From Streptomyces sp. CCM_MD2014 (GTDB lineage: Bacteria; Actinomycetota; Actinomycetes; Streptomycetales; Streptomycetaceae), in NCBI RefSeq assembly GCF_000772045.1, contig NZ_CP009754.1, positions 4,774,001-4,838,000 on the forward strand: a DNA stretch of 64,000 bases, given 5' to 3'. Position numbers and translations under genes: made by a program. This document shows, in pieces, positions 33,093-42,710 of the stretch (position 1 is the first letter of the stretch; the number at the start of each line of letters is the position of its first letter). The notes below the pieces were generated by a model. That model saw nothing but the letters and a program-made list of their open reading frames with translations, searched no databases and was not told the origin of the DNA.

Positions 33093-34547
33093 TCAGGCCG
33101 TCCGGTCCAGCAGGACCACCGCGACGTCGTCGGCCAGTTCGCCGCCGTTGAGTTCGCGGACCTCGTTGACCGCCGCCCGCAGCAGCTCCTCGCCGCGCAG
33201 GCCCTCCGCGCGCTGACGGCGGACCATCTCCACCATGCCGTCCTGACCGAGCCGCTCCCGGCCCGCGCCGACGCGGCCCTCGATCAGGCCGTCGGTGTAG
33301 AGCATCAGGCTCCACTCGGCGCCCAGCTCCACCTGCATCCGCGGCCAGCGGGCGCCCGGCAGCAGCCCCAGCGCCGGGCCGTTGTTGTCGTACGGCAGCA
33401 GGCGTGCGGGCACGCCGGGGGCGGCGACCAGCGGGGACGGGTGCCCGGCCAGGCACAGGCCGGCGCGGCGGCCGTCCGGGGAGATGTCCACGGCGCACAG
33501 CGTCGCGAAGATCTCGTCGTCCGAGCGCTCGTGCTCCAGCACCTGCTGGAGGGTGCCGAGCAGCTCGTCGCCGCAGAGCCCCGCCAGGGTCAGCGCCCGC
33601 CAGGCGATCCGCAGTTCCACGCCGAGCGCCGCCTCGTCCGGGCCGTGCCCGCAGACGTCGCCGATCATGGCGTGCACGGTGCCGTCCGGGGTGCGGACGA
33701 CGTCGTAGAAGTCGCCCCCGAGCAGCGCGCGCGAGCGGCCCGGACGGTAGCGGGCGGCGAAGCGCAGCGGGGAGCCGGCCAGCAGCGGGGTCGGCAGCAG
33801 ACCGCGCTCCAGACGGCGGTTCTCCTGCGCCCGCAGCCGGCCCTCGGCCAGCCGCCGCTCCGCCGAGTCGGACCGCTTGCGCTCGACGGCGTAGCGGATC
33901 GCCCGGCTCAGCAGGCGCCCGTCCAGTTCGTCGCGGAACAGGTAGTCCTGCGCGCCGACCGCCACGGCCTCGGCGCCGCGCTCGGCGTCGCTGGAGGAGG
34001 TCAGCGCGAGCACGGCGTGCCGGGGCGCGAGCTCCAGGACGTGCCGGAGCACCGCCAGCTCGTCGTCGTCCTCCGCGTCACCGCTGCCATGGGCCGGCGT
34101 GGACAGGGCGAGGTCCAGCAGGATGCAGTGGACGTCGTCGGTCAGCAGCCGGCCGGCCTCGGTGAGGTTGCGGGCGGTGCGGACGCGGATCGGCTTGCCG
34201 GCCTGGTCGAGCAGGTCGGGCACGATCGGCGAGCCGGCCGGGTCGTCCTCGATCAGCAGCACCGTCAGGTTCGTGGGCGCCGCGCTCTCGGACCGGGCGC
34301 TCCGGGGCCGGTCGGTGCCGGTGGGAGCGTCCGTGCCGGTGTGGGTGCCTGTGCTGGTGTCCGTGGAATTCTCGCGCTTCTCCGTGGTGGTCTCTCGGGC
34401 TTTCTCGCGCCGGGTGGCGGGGTTCTCGGCCGGGCGCGTCCCGGGCGGGGCCTGTTCCTTGGGAGGGCCGCTGTCCGGGGACGCGGCGGGCGCCTGACCG
34501 CACTCCACGGCCGGGATCGCCCTCTGCCGCGGTACGGGTACGGGCAT
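33093..34547 (-). CDS. Response-regulator/PP2C (RsbU-type) serine phosphatase
   Basis: 484 aa. N-terminal 90 residues are disordered (Thr/Glu-rich); receiver domain from about 95 (TVLLIEDDPAGSP; phospho-Asp in CILLDLALS); coiled linker with ERRLAEGRLRAQENRRLERG; then PP2C-type phosphatase with GGDFYDVV, MIGDVCGHGPDEA, LAGHPSPLV and LADDVAVVLLD. Such proteins dephosphorylate anti-sigma-antagonists in partner-switching systems. ATG 34547 is preceded by GGAAGG. No anti-sigma or STAS gene is adjacent. Confidence 0.9.
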   Translation of the reverse strand: MPVPVPRQRAIPAVECGQAPAASPDSGPPKEQAPPGTRPAENPATRREKARETTTEKRENSTDTSTGTHTGTDAPTGTDRPRSARSESAAPTNLTVLLIEDDPAGSPIVPDLLDQAGKPIRVRTARNLTEAGRLLTDDVHCILLDLALSTPAHGSGDAEDDDELAVLRHVLELAPRHAVLALTSSSDAERGAEAVAVGAQDYLFRDELDGRLLSRAIRYAVERKRSDSAERRLAEGRLRAQENRRLERGLLPTPLLAGSPLRFAARYRPGRSRALLGGDFYDVVRTPDGTVHAMIGDVCGHGPDEAALGVELRIAWRALTLAGLCGDELLGTLQQVLEHERSDDEIFATLCAVDISPDGRRAGLCLAGHPSPLVAAPGVPARLLPYDNNGPALGLLPGARWPRMQVELGAEWSLMLYTDGLIEGRVGAGRERLGQDGMVEMVRRQRAEGLRGEELLRAAVNEVRELNGGELADDVAVVLLDRTA

Positions 34548-34851
34548 GGTGTCGGTTTCCTTCCCTCCCCCCGAGGGCATGGCGGGGCGAGGGACCTCGA
34601 CCCACCGACGGGGACCATAGCGGGTGACGGCACCGCTGCGGAATGGTCCAGAACACGTCGGGCGGCCTTCGGCCACCGTCATATGCCGCGTTATCCCCCG
34701 CAGTTGGACACGTCGGCCGGGGACCTGGGATGACGAACGTCACGCGGGGCGGGGCGCCGGGCGTGGACTGGGTCACGTGGCCCGCTTCACGCCCCCGGGG
34801 CGGGCCGGCCGCTCGGCTGGGCCCGGTCCGGGGCGCGCCGCGTGGCCCGCG

Positions 34852-35982
34852 TCACTGCCCGGGAGCGGGCGTCTGCTCCGGGGCCGTGTCCGGCCGGACC
34901 ACGCCGAGGATCGGCATCGAGCCGGCGCCCGCGAGGGTGATCGAGCGCCCAGGACGCGGGGCGTGCACCATGGAGCCGTCGCCGACGTACATGCCGACGT
35001 GACTGGCGTCGTCGAAGTAGATGATCAGGTCGCCCGGGCGCATGTCCTCGACGGCGACGTGCCTGAGCTGCTTCCACTGCTGCTGCGAGGTGCGCGGGAT
35101 CGCCTTCCCGGCCGACACCCAGGCCTGCGAGGTCAGGCCGGAGCAGTCGTACGACTTCGGGCCCTCGGCGCCCCACTGGTACGGCTTGCCGATCTGCGCC
35201 GTGGCGTACTCGACCGCCTTGCGGCCCCGCCCGGTCGCCTCGGCGTCGAGGTCCTTCAGGATGCCGGAGTCGAGCCAGGCGGTCTGGGCCTTGGCCTGCG
35301 CCTCCCGCTCCAGCTTGGCGAGGCGCTCCTTCTCCTCCTTCTCCAGCTCGGACTCCAGCTTCTCGGCCGCCGCGATCTGCTTCTCGACCTTCTTCCGGGC
35401 CTTGGCCTTGGCCTTGCGGTTCGCCTCCAGCTCCTTGAAGCGGGCGGAGGCGTCGGCCGCGTAGGTCTTCAGGTCCTCCTGGGCGCGGGTCAGCTCGCCG
35501 AGCAGGCCCTTGGTGGCGCGCTGGCCCTGGATCACCCGGCCGGTGCCGTCGAGGAAGTCCTCGGGGTCGTCGCTCAGGACCAGCTTGGCCCCGTCGGGCA
35601 GGCCGCCGGTGCGGTACTGGGCGCGGGCCGCGGCCCCCGCGCGGTCCTTGAGGCCGTCCAGCCTCTCCTGGCCCTTGACGATCTTCTTGGCCAGCTCGAC
35701 GATCTCGGCGTTCTGCTTCTCGGCCTTCTCCTCGGCCGCGTTGTACTCCTCGGTGGCCGAGGCCGCCGCGCGGTAGAGCTCGTCGAGCTTCTCGCGTACG
35801 GCTTCCAGGTCCTTGCCGGGCGTGGCGGCCGGGGCGGCCGCCGACGGTGACGGAGAGGGTGACGACGGGGGCGGGGACGAGGGGCCGGGGTCCGCGAACG
35901 CCGTGCCCGGTGCGGCCAGCACGGTGACCGCGCAGACCACGGCCACGGCCGCGGTCGTCAAGCCACGCTTCCCCGTACGCAT
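34852..35982 (-). CDS. Secreted NlpC/P60 peptidoglycan endopeptidase
   Basis: 376 aa. Sec signal peptide (MRTGKRGLTTAAVAVVCAVT..GTAFA), a Pro/Ser-rich stretch, a long coiled-coil (about 55-245; EYNAAEEKAEKQNAEIVELA) and C-terminal NlpC/P60 with catalytic Cys in SYDCSGLTSQAW (about 278), His in ASHVGMYVGDG and the following His in MVHAPRPG. The layout equals RipA/Swp-type hydrolases that cut peptide stems during growth and sporulation. The coiled coil is the usual autoinhibitory or FtsEX/ABC-contact element. Confidence 0.92.
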   Translation of the reverse strand: MRTGKRGLTTAAVAVVCAVTVLAAPGTAFADPGPSSPPPSSPSPSPSAAAPAATPGKDLEAVREKLDELYRAAASATEEYNAAEEKAEKQNAEIVELAKKIVKGQERLDGLKDRAGAAARAQYRTGGLPDGAKLVLSDDPEDFLDGTGRVIQGQRATKGLLGELTRAQEDLKTYAADASARFKELEANRKAKAKARKKVEKQIAAAEKLESELEKEEKERLAKLEREAQAKAQTAWLDSGILKDLDAEATGRGRKAVEYATAQIGKPYQWGAEGPKSYDCSGLTSQAWVSAGKAIPRTSQQQWKQLRHVAVEDMRPGDLIIYFDDASHVGMYVGDGSMVHAPRPGRSITLAGAGSMPILGVVRPDTAPEQTPAPGQ

Positions 35983-36180
35983 ACCTCGCCCCCAGACTGG
36001 TTAACCGTCAGTAACATAGCCCGCTCGAGGGATCGTGCCATGCCGGCGCGAAAAGCGACAGAGGGCGGCAGAGGCCGTGCTTTCCTCCAGCTCGCCTCCT
36101 GCTTTCCTCCCGCTTCCCCGGTGTGGGACGAACGTCGTACGGAGATCGTTCCCGGCTCGTCGGTCGCCGCCGTCGCCGGT

Positions 36181-36996
36181 TCACGCGCGGGGCGCCAACG
36201 CCTCCCACCGCACCGTGACTTCGCCCTGCCGCCACCGCACCGGCCCGTCCGTCACCGGCCAGTCGGCCGTCAGGTCCCGCACGGCCCGGATCCAGCGCTG
36301 CCGGGCGCCGTAGGAGGCGTAGGGCGCGGCGGCGGCCCAGGCCCGGTCGAAGTCGCGCAGGAAGGCGTGCACGGGCTCCCCGGGGACATTGCGGTGGATG
36401 AGCGCCTTGGGCAGCCGTTCGGCCAGGTCGGACGGGCGCTCCAGGGAGCCGAGCCGGGTGGCGAAGGTGACCGTGCGCGGACCCTCGGGGCCGAGGGCCA
36501 CCCATACGTGCCGGCGCCCGATCTCGTCACAGGTGCCCTCGACCAGCAGCCCCCCGCGCGAGGACTCCGACGCCGGTGCGAGCCGCGCACACAGCCGCTG
36601 CCAGACGGCGGCGACCTCGCCCTCGTCGTACTGGCGCAGCACGTTCGCCGCGCGGATCAGCAGCGGTGGCCCGGGGACGGGCACCTCGAAGCCGCCGTGC
36701 CGGAAATCGAGCCCCGCGCGCGCGTACGGCTGTGCCGCCGCCACCCGGGCCGGGTCGATCTCGACGCCCACCACGCGTGCGTGCGGCGCGACCGTACGCA
36801 GGCGCAGCAGCAGTTCCACGGCCGTCCAGGGGGCCGCGCCGTAGCCGAGGTCGACGGCGACGGGGGCGGCGGCACGGCGCAGCTCGGCTCCGTGCACGGC
36901 CGCGATCCAGCGGTCCATGCGGCGCAGCCGGTTGGGATTCGTCGTCCCGCGCGTGACCGTGCCCACGGGTCGGGTGGCGGGGGCGCGGGATGGCAT
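36181..36996 (-). CDS. Class I SAM-dependent methyltransferase-like protein
   Basis: 271 aa. Weak SAM-binding motif VAVDLGYGAAPWTAVELL (about 58-75) and motif II VVGVEIDPARVAAA. The C-terminal part has a conserved HAFLRDFDRAWAAA segment typical of this actinobacterial group next to mshA. ATG 36996 is used; an alternative lies at 37029. It is divergent from mshA. Substrate unknown. Confidence 0.82.
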   Translation of the reverse strand: MPSRAPATRPVGTVTRGTTNPNRLRRMDRWIAAVHGAELRRAAAPVAVDLGYGAAPWTAVELLLRLRTVAPHARVVGVEIDPARVAAAQPYARAGLDFRHGGFEVPVPGPPLLIRAANVLRQYDEGEVAAVWQRLCARLAPASESSRGGLLVEGTCDEIGRRHVWVALGPEGPRTVTFATRLGSLERPSDLAERLPKALIHRNVPGEPVHAFLRDFDRAWAAAAPYASYGARQRWIRAVRDLTADWPVTDGPVRWRQGEVTVRWEALAPRA

Positions 36997-37202
36997 GCCT
37001 ACGAGGGTAGGCGGCCGTCCGTGCGGCACCGGTCCACGGAACGTGGGGACCCGTCAGGGTCTCGAACGGTTGAGCGATGGGCGGTAATGATTCGGCAAAG
37101 GCCGGAAAACCGGAATGGAGCACCACCCGTCCGGTGTTCCCACCCCTTGGAGGGCACGGCAGGTCCTCCCACCGGCATGCCCGCAGCGAGGAGGAACGGC
37201 TC

Positions 37203-38576
37203 GTGAGCCAGTACGTCAGCAGGCTCGGGCGTCGTTCACCGGCGGCCTCCCCGCGGCTGCGGCTGCTGCGCAGGCCGCGCCGCGTCGCCATGCTCTCCGT
37301 GCACACCTCACCGCTGCACCAGCCCGGCACCGGCGACGCCGGCGGCATGAACGTCTACATCGTTGAGCTGGCGCAGCGCCTCGCCGCGATCAACATCGAG
37401 GTCGAGATCTTCACGCGTTCGACCACCGCCGCCCTCCCGCCTTCCGTCGAACTGGCGCCGGGCGTCCTCGTCCGGCACGTCGACGCGGGCCCCTACGAGG
37501 GGCTGGCCAAGGAGGAGCTGCCCGCCCAGCTCTGCGCCTTCACCCACGGCGTGATGCAGGCCTGGGCCGGCCACCGCCCCGGCCACTACGACCTCGTGCA
37601 CTCCCACTACTGGCTCTCCGGCCACGTCGGCTGGCTCGCCGCCCAGCGCTGGGGCGCCCCCCTCGTGCACGCCATGCACACCATGGCCAAGGTGAAGAAC
37701 GCCAACCTGGCCGACGGCGACACCCCCGAGCCCGCCGCCCGCGTCATCGGCGAGACCCAGATCGTCGCCGCCTCCGACCGGCTCGTCGCCAACACGGCGG
37801 AGGAGGCCGACCAGCTCGTCCGCCACTACGCCGCCGACCCCGGCAAGGTGGCCGTCGTCCATCCCGGCGTCAACCTCGACCGGTTCCGCCCCTTCCCCAA
37901 GGGCTCCGTACCCGGCCCGGGACAGCACGGCAACGCCCGCGCCGCCGCCCGCGCCCGCCTCGGCCTGCCCCAGGACGCGCTGATCCCGCTCTTCGCCGGC
38001 CGCATACAGCCCCTGAAGGCGCCGGACATCCTGCTGCGCGCCGTCGCCGTGCTCCTCGACGAGCGCCCCGAGCTGCGCTCCCGCATCGTCGTCCCCGTCG
38101 TCGGCGGCCCCAGCGGCAGCGGCCTCGCCAAGCCGGAGGGCCTGCAGAAGCTCGCCGCGCGGCTCGGCATCGCCGACGTCGTGCGCTTCCGCCCGCCCGT
38201 CGGGCAGGAACAGCTCGCCGACTGGTTCCGGGCCGCGTCCGTCCTCGTCATGCCCTCCTACAGCGAGTCCTTCGGCCTGGTCGCCATCGAGGCCCAGGCG
38301 GCGGGCACGCCGGTGCTCGCCGCCGCGGTGGGCGGCCTCCCGGTCGCCGTACGCGACGGGGTCACCGGCCGCCTCGTCGACGGCCACGACCCCGCCGCGT
38401 ACGCGCGCGTGCTGCGCGACTTCGCCGACAACCCCGAGCTGACGCCCCGCATGGGCGACGCCGCCGCCCGGCACGCCCAGTCCTTCGGCTGGGACAGCGC
38501 CGCCGCCGCGACGGCCGACGTCTACACGGCCGCGATCCAGTCGCACCGCCGTCGCGTACGCTCGCACCATGGCTGA
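37203..38576 (+). CDS. mshA: D-inositol-3-phosphate glycosyltransferase MshA
   Basis: 457 aa GT4-family enzyme that joins UDP-GlcNAc and inositol-3-phosphate, the first step of mycothiol synthesis. Seen: MLSVHTSPLHQPGTGDAGGM (N-terminal donor/acceptor loop), HSHYWLSGHVGWLA, PGVNLDRFRPF, and the GT4 pattern SYSESFGLVAIEAQA (EX7E). GTG 37203 follows GAGGAGGAA. The YbjN-like gene overlaps its end by 8 nt. Confidence 0.95.
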   Translation: MSQYVSRLGRRSPAASPRLRLLRRPRRVAMLSVHTSPLHQPGTGDAGGMNVYIVELAQRLAAINIEVEIFTRSTTAALPPSVELAPGVLVRHVDAGPYEGLAKEELPAQLCAFTHGVMQAWAGHRPGHYDLVHSHYWLSGHVGWLAAQRWGAPLVHAMHTMAKVKNANLADGDTPEPAARVIGETQIVAASDRLVANTAEEADQLVRHYAADPGKVAVVHPGVNLDRFRPFPKGSVPGPGQHGNARAAARARLGLPQDALIPLFAGRIQPLKAPDILLRAVAVLLDERPELRSRIVVPVVGGPSGSGLAKPEGLQKLAARLGIADVVRFRPPVGQEQLADWFRAASVLVMPSYSESFGLVAIEAQAAGTPVLAAAVGGLPVAVRDGVTGRLVDGHDPAAYARVLRDFADNPELTPRMGDAAARHAQSFGWDSAAAATADVYTAAIQSHRRRVRSHHG

Positions 38577-39072
38577 GGCACCGGAGAAGGCAGCACAGGT
38601 CGTCGAGGCGGCCCTGAAGGACGCCGACCTGGAGTGGGAGAGCCCGGAAACCGGCAACTACGTCGTCAAACTCCCCGGCACCCGCAAACTCTCGACGACG
38701 GTCTCCCTCCTCCTCGGCCGCCACTCCCTCTCCCTCAACGCGTTCGTCATCCGCCACCCCGACGAGAACGAACCGGCCGTCCACCGCTGGCTCCTGGAAC
38801 GCAACCTCAAGCTCTACGGCGTCGGTTACGCCGTCGACCGCCTCGGCGACGTCTACGTCACCGCGAAGCTCCCCCTGGCCGCCGTCACCCCCGACGAGAT
38901 CGACCGTCTCCTCGGCCAGGTCCTGGAGGCCGCCGACGGCGCCTTCAACACCCTGCTGGAGCTGGGCTTCGCGTCCGCCATCCGCAAGGAGTACGCGTGG
39001 CGGACCTCGCGCGGCGAGTCGACGCGGAACCTGGAGGCGTTCCAGCACCTCATCGAGCGCTCCGGCGCCTGA
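38569..39072 (+). CDS. YbjN-domain protein
   Basis: 167 aa. It has the YbjN/type III secretion chaperone-like alpha/beta fold pattern: WESPETGNYVVKLPG, RHSLSLNAFVIRHP, HRWLLERNLKLYG and LDEVY-like strand VYVTAKLPLAAVT. ATG 38569 lies inside the mshA end, so both are cotranscribed. An internal 62-bp segment of this gene (38836-38897) is repeated exactly at 44722-44783. Confidence 0.88.
   Translation: MAEAPEKAAQVVEAALKDADLEWESPETGNYVVKLPGTRKLSTTVSLLLGRHSLSLNAFVIRHPDENEPAVHRWLLERNLKLYGVGYAVDRLGDVYVTAKLPLAAVTPDEIDRLLGQVLEAADGAFNTLLELGFASAIRKEYAWRTSRGESTRNLEAFQHLIERSGA
38836..38897. repeat. 62-bp exact direct repeat, source copy within the YbjN-like gene
   Basis: This coding segment (DRLGDVYVTAKLPLAAVTPD) is identical over 62 bp to 44722-44783, which lies in a gene-poor region 5.9 kb downstream in the same orientation. 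Confidence 0.9.
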
Positions 39073-39078
39073 CCGAAC

Positions 39079-39918
39079 TCAGCCTCCCGGCGCTCCTCGC
39101 GCGCCGCTCACCCGGTACCGCCCGGGGGTGACCCCCACCAGACGCTTGAAGTGCCGGGTCAGATGGGCCTGGTCGTAGAAGCCGGTGGCGCCCGCCACGT
39201 CCGCCGGGGACCCTCCGGCCAGCAGCAGCCGCCGGGCCCGGTCGACGCGGCGGGACATCAGGTACTGGTGCGGCGCGATGCCGTAGGCCCGGCTGAACGC
39301 CCGTACGAGATGCGCCGGGTGCGCGGACACGAGCGCGGCCGCCTCCTCGAGTCCGATGCCCGCGACGACCCGCTCGTCGAGCAGTTCGCGCAGCCGCCGG
39401 GCGAGCACGGGGTCCCGGCGCGCGGCGTCCGTGCCCTCCGCGGGGCGCAGATGGGCGCGGAGCCGCTCGCCGATCAGCGTCAGCCGGCTCTCGGCCTCCA
39501 GCTCGTCGCCGGGGAGGGCGAGCGCGGAGTGCAGCTGCCCGACCCGCCGCCGCAGCACCGGGTCACGCAGGTCGGGCGCGTCCACGGCCGCCCCGATCAG
39601 CTCGTCGCCCAGCCGGGAGGCGTCCAGGTACAGGACGCGCTTGCGGAAACCGTCCGGGGTGGCGGGGGAGCCGTTGTGCGGCACGTGCGGCGGCAGCAGC
39701 GACACCGTGTCGTGCGGGGTGCCGTGCTCGTGCCGGTCCAGGTCGTACCGTACGGCGCCGTCGTCGACGATGAGCAGCGTCCAGGCGTCGTGGACGTGCA
39801 TCGGGTAGGCGTACTCGGTGTAGTGGGCGTGGAAGACCTCGACGACGCCCGGGACACCGGGCCGCCAGGCGGAGACGTTCGGCTGGGTGCTCCGCTGGTC
39901 CTTCCGTCCGCCGGCCAT
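39079..39918 (-). CDS. AraC-family regulator
   Basis: 279 aa. N-terminal cupin-like arabinose-binding fold (YAYPMHVHDAWTLLIVDDGA; LLPPHVPHNG) and a C-terminal double helix-turn-helix (LEEAAALVSAHPAHLVRAFS; ATGFYDQAHLTRHFKRLVG). ATG 39918 has a -10-like TACGTT 6 nt upstream, suggesting a leaderless mRNA. It is divergent from the DUF2000 gene, which is a probable target. Confidence 0.88.
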   Translation of the reverse strand: MAGGRKDQRSTQPNVSAWRPGVPGVVEVFHAHYTEYAYPMHVHDAWTLLIVDDGAVRYDLDRHEHGTPHDTVSLLPPHVPHNGSPATPDGFRKRVLYLDASRLGDELIGAAVDAPDLRDPVLRRRVGQLHSALALPGDELEAESRLTLIGERLRAHLRPAEGTDAARRDPVLARRLRELLDERVVAGIGLEEAAALVSAHPAHLVRAFSRAYGIAPHQYLMSRRVDRARRLLLAGGSPADVAGATGFYDQAHLTRHFKRLVGVTPGRYRVSGARGAPGG

Positions 39919-39967
39919 GCAAAAAACGTACAAGACCGGGAGGGACGCGGACCGGCAGTCTCACGGT

Positions 39968-40435
39968 ATGAGCACGCACGACGCAGCCCCCGAGGCCACG
40001 GAGACTCCCGGGGCCGAGACCCCCGTCCGCTTCGACACCAAGATCGCCGTACTGCTGCGCGAGGACCTGGAGACCTGGCAGCGCCTCAACGTCACGGCCT
40101 TCCTGGTCAGCGGCCTGGGCAGCCAGTTCCCCGAGATCGTCGGGGAGCCGTACGAGGACGCCGACGCGGTCGGCTACCTGCCGATGTTCCGCCAGCCGGT
40201 CCTGGTCTTCGAGGGCACGAAGGAGACGCTGACGACGGCCCACGCGCGCGTGCTGTCCCGCGCCCTGCCCCGCGCCCTGTTCACGTCCGACCTCTTCGCC
40301 ACGGGCAACGACCGCGACAACCGCGCGGCGGTACGTGCCGTGGCGACGGCGGACCTGGACCTGGTGGGCCTCGCCGTGTACGGCCCGAAGAACGCGGTGG
40401 ACAAGGTGATGAAGGGGGCGCGGATGCACCCGTGA
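39968..40435 (+). CDS. DUF2000 family protein
   Basis: 155 aa. The body from about residue 22 (RFDTKIAVLLREDLETWQRL; NVTAFLVSGL) matches the DUF2000 family, which adopts a peptidyl-tRNA-hydrolase-2-like fold. N-terminal 20 residues are acidic and disordered. It is divergent from the AraC regulator at 39918. The last codons lie in a 23-bp tandem repeat. Confidence 0.8.
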   Translation: MSTHDAAPEATETPGAETPVRFDTKIAVLLREDLETWQRLNVTAFLVSGLGSQFPEIVGEPYEDADAVGYLPMFRQPVLVFEGTKETLTTAHARVLSRALPRALFTSDLFATGNDRDNRAAVRAVATADLDLVGLAVYGPKNAVDKVMKGARMHP

Positions 40436-40487
40436 GCGGGGCGCGGGTGCACCCGTGAGCGGGGGTCGGGTGCACCCGTGAAGCGGG
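40425..40487 (+). repeat. 23-bp tandem repeat at the DUF2000 3' end
   Basis: TGCACCCGTGAGCGGGG begins each unit: 40425, 40448 and, with AGC changed to AAGC, 40471. The first unit contains the stop codon; each unit would supply an in-frame-like CACCCGTGA end, so repeat gain would not lengthen the protein. Confidence 0.8.
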
Positions 40488-40496
40488 CGGGCGGGA

Positions 40497-41774
40497 TCAG
40501 ACGGCGCCGGCGTCGACCCGGGGTGCGGGGGCACGGGACGTTTCCCGGGCAACCGGTGTCTCGTCGTCGTCCGGCAGCCCCCGCATGAGCCCCCAGTACC
40601 CGGCGGCGGCCACCGTGCCGACGACGGCGCAGATGCTCCACAGCCACTCGGCGCCCCAGTGGTCGATGACGAACCCGGACATCAGCGGCGCGACGAGGGC
40701 GGCGACGGCCCAGGACATGGTGTACATGCCCTGGTAGCGCCCGCGCCCGTGCACGGGGGAGAGACGGACGACGAGCCCGGTCTGGGTCGGCGCGTTGACG
40801 ATCTCGGCCAGCGTCCACACGCACACGGTGAGGGCGAAGGCCCCGACCGACCCGGCGAAGGCGGTGAGCCCGAAGCCGTACCCGGCCAGCAGCGAGGAGA
40901 CGACGAGCAGCAGCCGCGGATCGCGGTGCTCGATGAAGCGGGTGACGGGAATCTGCAGGACGACGATCAGCACGCCGTTGACGGCGATGGCGAGCCCGAA
41001 GTCGGCGGGCGTGAACCCGGCCTCGCCCATGGCGACGGGCAGTCCCAGATACCCCTGCTGGAAGATCACGGCGACGAGGAACGACAGCCCGACGACGCTC
41101 ATGTACCGCCCGTCGCGCACCACGGTCCACAGGGAGACGGCGGTGTCCTTCTCGCCGGCGTCGGCGGCCCCCGTCCGCTGCGGCCGGGACTCGGGCAGCT
41201 TCACGAAGACGAGAACGGCGCAGACGAGCGTCATCCCGGCCTCGATCAGGAACCCGGCGAGATAGCTGACCTCGGCGATGAACCCGGCCGCCATGGAGGA
41301 GACCGCGAAGCCGAGGTTGATCGCCCAGTAGTTGAGCGAGAACGCCCGGACCCGGTCCTCGGGCCGCACGATGTCCGCCATCATCGCCTGCACGGCCGGC
41401 CGGGAGGCGTTGCTCGCCATGCCGACCAGGAAGGCGACGGCGGCGATGGCCACCGGGTCCCGCACGAACCCGAGCAGCGCGACGGACAGCGCGGTGGAGG
41501 TCTGCGCGACGAGCAGCGTCGGCCGCCGCCCCATCCGGTCGGTCATCACCCCGGCGCCCAGCGAGGACACGACCCCGCCGAGCCCGTGCAGGGCGGCGAC
41601 CAGACCGGCGTACGAGGCGGAGTAGCCGCGGTCGATGGTCAGGTACAGCGCCATGAAGGTGGCGACGAAGGCACCGAGCCGGTTGACCAGGGTGCTGGTC
41701 CACAGCCACCAGAACTCGCGGGGGAGCCCGGAGACGGTCTCGCGTGCGGCACGTCTGAGTCCGGCGACTGGCAT
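40497..41774 (-). CDS. Major facilitator superfamily transporter
   Basis: 425 aa with twelve hydrophobic segments. MFS motif A VMTDRMGRRPTLLVAQ between TM2 and TM3 and VVVLQIPVTRF-type helices in the second half. Similar to drug-efflux DHA1 proteins. ATG 41774 is chosen with CGGGGGAA upstream. Substrate unknown. Confidence 0.9.
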   Translation of the reverse strand: MPVAGLRRAARETVSGLPREFWWLWTSTLVNRLGAFVATFMALYLTIDRGYSASYAGLVAALHGLGGVVSSLGAGVMTDRMGRRPTLLVAQTSTALSVALLGFVRDPVAIAAVAFLVGMASNASRPAVQAMMADIVRPEDRVRAFSLNYWAINLGFAVSSMAAGFIAEVSYLAGFLIEAGMTLVCAVLVFVKLPESRPQRTGAADAGEKDTAVSLWTVVRDGRYMSVVGLSFLVAVIFQQGYLGLPVAMGEAGFTPADFGLAIAVNGVLIVVLQIPVTRFIEHRDPRLLLVVSSLLAGYGFGLTAFAGSVGAFALTVCVWTLAEIVNAPTQTGLVVRLSPVHGRGRYQGMYTMSWAVAALVAPLMSGFVIDHWGAEWLWSICAVVGTVAAAGYWGLMRGLPDDDETPVARETSRAPAPRVDAGAV

Positions 41775-41935
41775 GGTTCCCCCGAGGTGACTGAGGCTCG
41801 TGTAAGCGTCCGATGCGGTGAGCACAACTTACGAATCCGCGGGGGCGGGGGGCCACTCGATTAACACTTCCCGTCAACCGTCCGCCCACCGGGCGCCCGC
41901 GCGGGGGACCGGGCCGTTGGATTACGCTCAGTCGT

Positions 41936-42697
41936 ATGGCCGACGCACCGTACAAGCTGATCCTCCTCCGCCACGGCGAGAGCGAGTGGAACGAGAAGAA
42001 CCTGTTCACCGGCTGGGTGGACGTCAACCTCACCCCGAAGGGCGAGAAGGAGGCGACGCGCGGCGGCGAGCTGCTCAAGGACGCCGGCCTGCTGCCCGAC
42101 GTGGTCCACACGTCCGTCCAGAAGCGCGCGATCCGCACGGCCCAGCTCGCGCTGGAGGCCGCCGACCGCCACTGGATCCCGGTCCACCGCCACTGGCGCC
42201 TCAACGAGCGCCACTACGGCGCCCTCCAGGGCAAGGACAAGGCCCAGACGCTCGCCGAGTTCGGCGAGGAGCAGTTCATGCTGTGGCGCCGCTCCTACGA
42301 CACCCCGCCGCCGCCCCTGGACCGCGACGCCGAGTACTCCCAGTTCTCCGACCCGCGCTACGCGGTCCTCCCGCCGGAGCTGCGCCCGCAGACGGAGTGC
42401 CTCAAGGACGTCGTCGGCCGCATGCTGCCCTACTGGTTCGACAGCATCGTCCCCGACCTCCTGACCGGCCGCACGGTCCTGGTCGCCGCCCACGGCAACT
42501 CGCTCCGCGCCCTGGTCAAGCACCTGGACGGCATCTCGGACGCGGACATCGCGGGCCTGAACATCCCGACGGGCATCCCGCTGTCGTACGAACTGAACGC
42601 CGAGTTCAAGCCCCTGAACCCGGGCGGCACGTACCTCGACCCGGACGCGGCTGCGGCGGCGATCGAGGCCGTGAAGAACCAGGGCAAGAAGAAGTAA
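41936..42697 (+). CDS. gpmA: 2,3-bisphosphoglycerate-dependent phosphoglycerate mutase
   Basis: 253 aa glycolytic enzyme. LILLRHGESEWNEKNLFTGW contains the phosphorylated His; HRHWRLNERHYGALQGKDKA and VLVAAHGNSLRALVKHL complete the active site. A -10-like TACGCT lies 7 nt before the ATG, consistent with a leaderless transcript. A strong terminator follows. Confidence 0.97.
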   Translation: MADAPYKLILLRHGESEWNEKNLFTGWVDVNLTPKGEKEATRGGELLKDAGLLPDVVHTSVQKRAIRTAQLALEAADRHWIPVHRHWRLNERHYGALQGKDKAQTLAEFGEEQFMLWRRSYDTPPPPLDRDAEYSQFSDPRYAVLPPELRPQTECLKDVVGRMLPYWFDSIVPDLLTGRTVLVAAHGNSLRALVKHLDGISDADIAGLNIPTGIPLSYELNAEFKPLNPGGTYLDPDAAAAAIEAVKNQGKKK

Positions 42698-42710
42698 CGC
42701 CCACGAGTTG

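Noticed and set aside
35983..36180. Possible c-di-AMP (ydaO) riboswitch upstream of the NlpC/P60 gene
   Set aside because: The gap upstream of the start is short and lacks the conserved riboswitch core; no supporting structure was seen.
40425..40487. Possible CRISPR-like repeat
   Set aside because: Units are directly adjacent with no spacers and only 2.7 copies; it is a plain tandem repeat.
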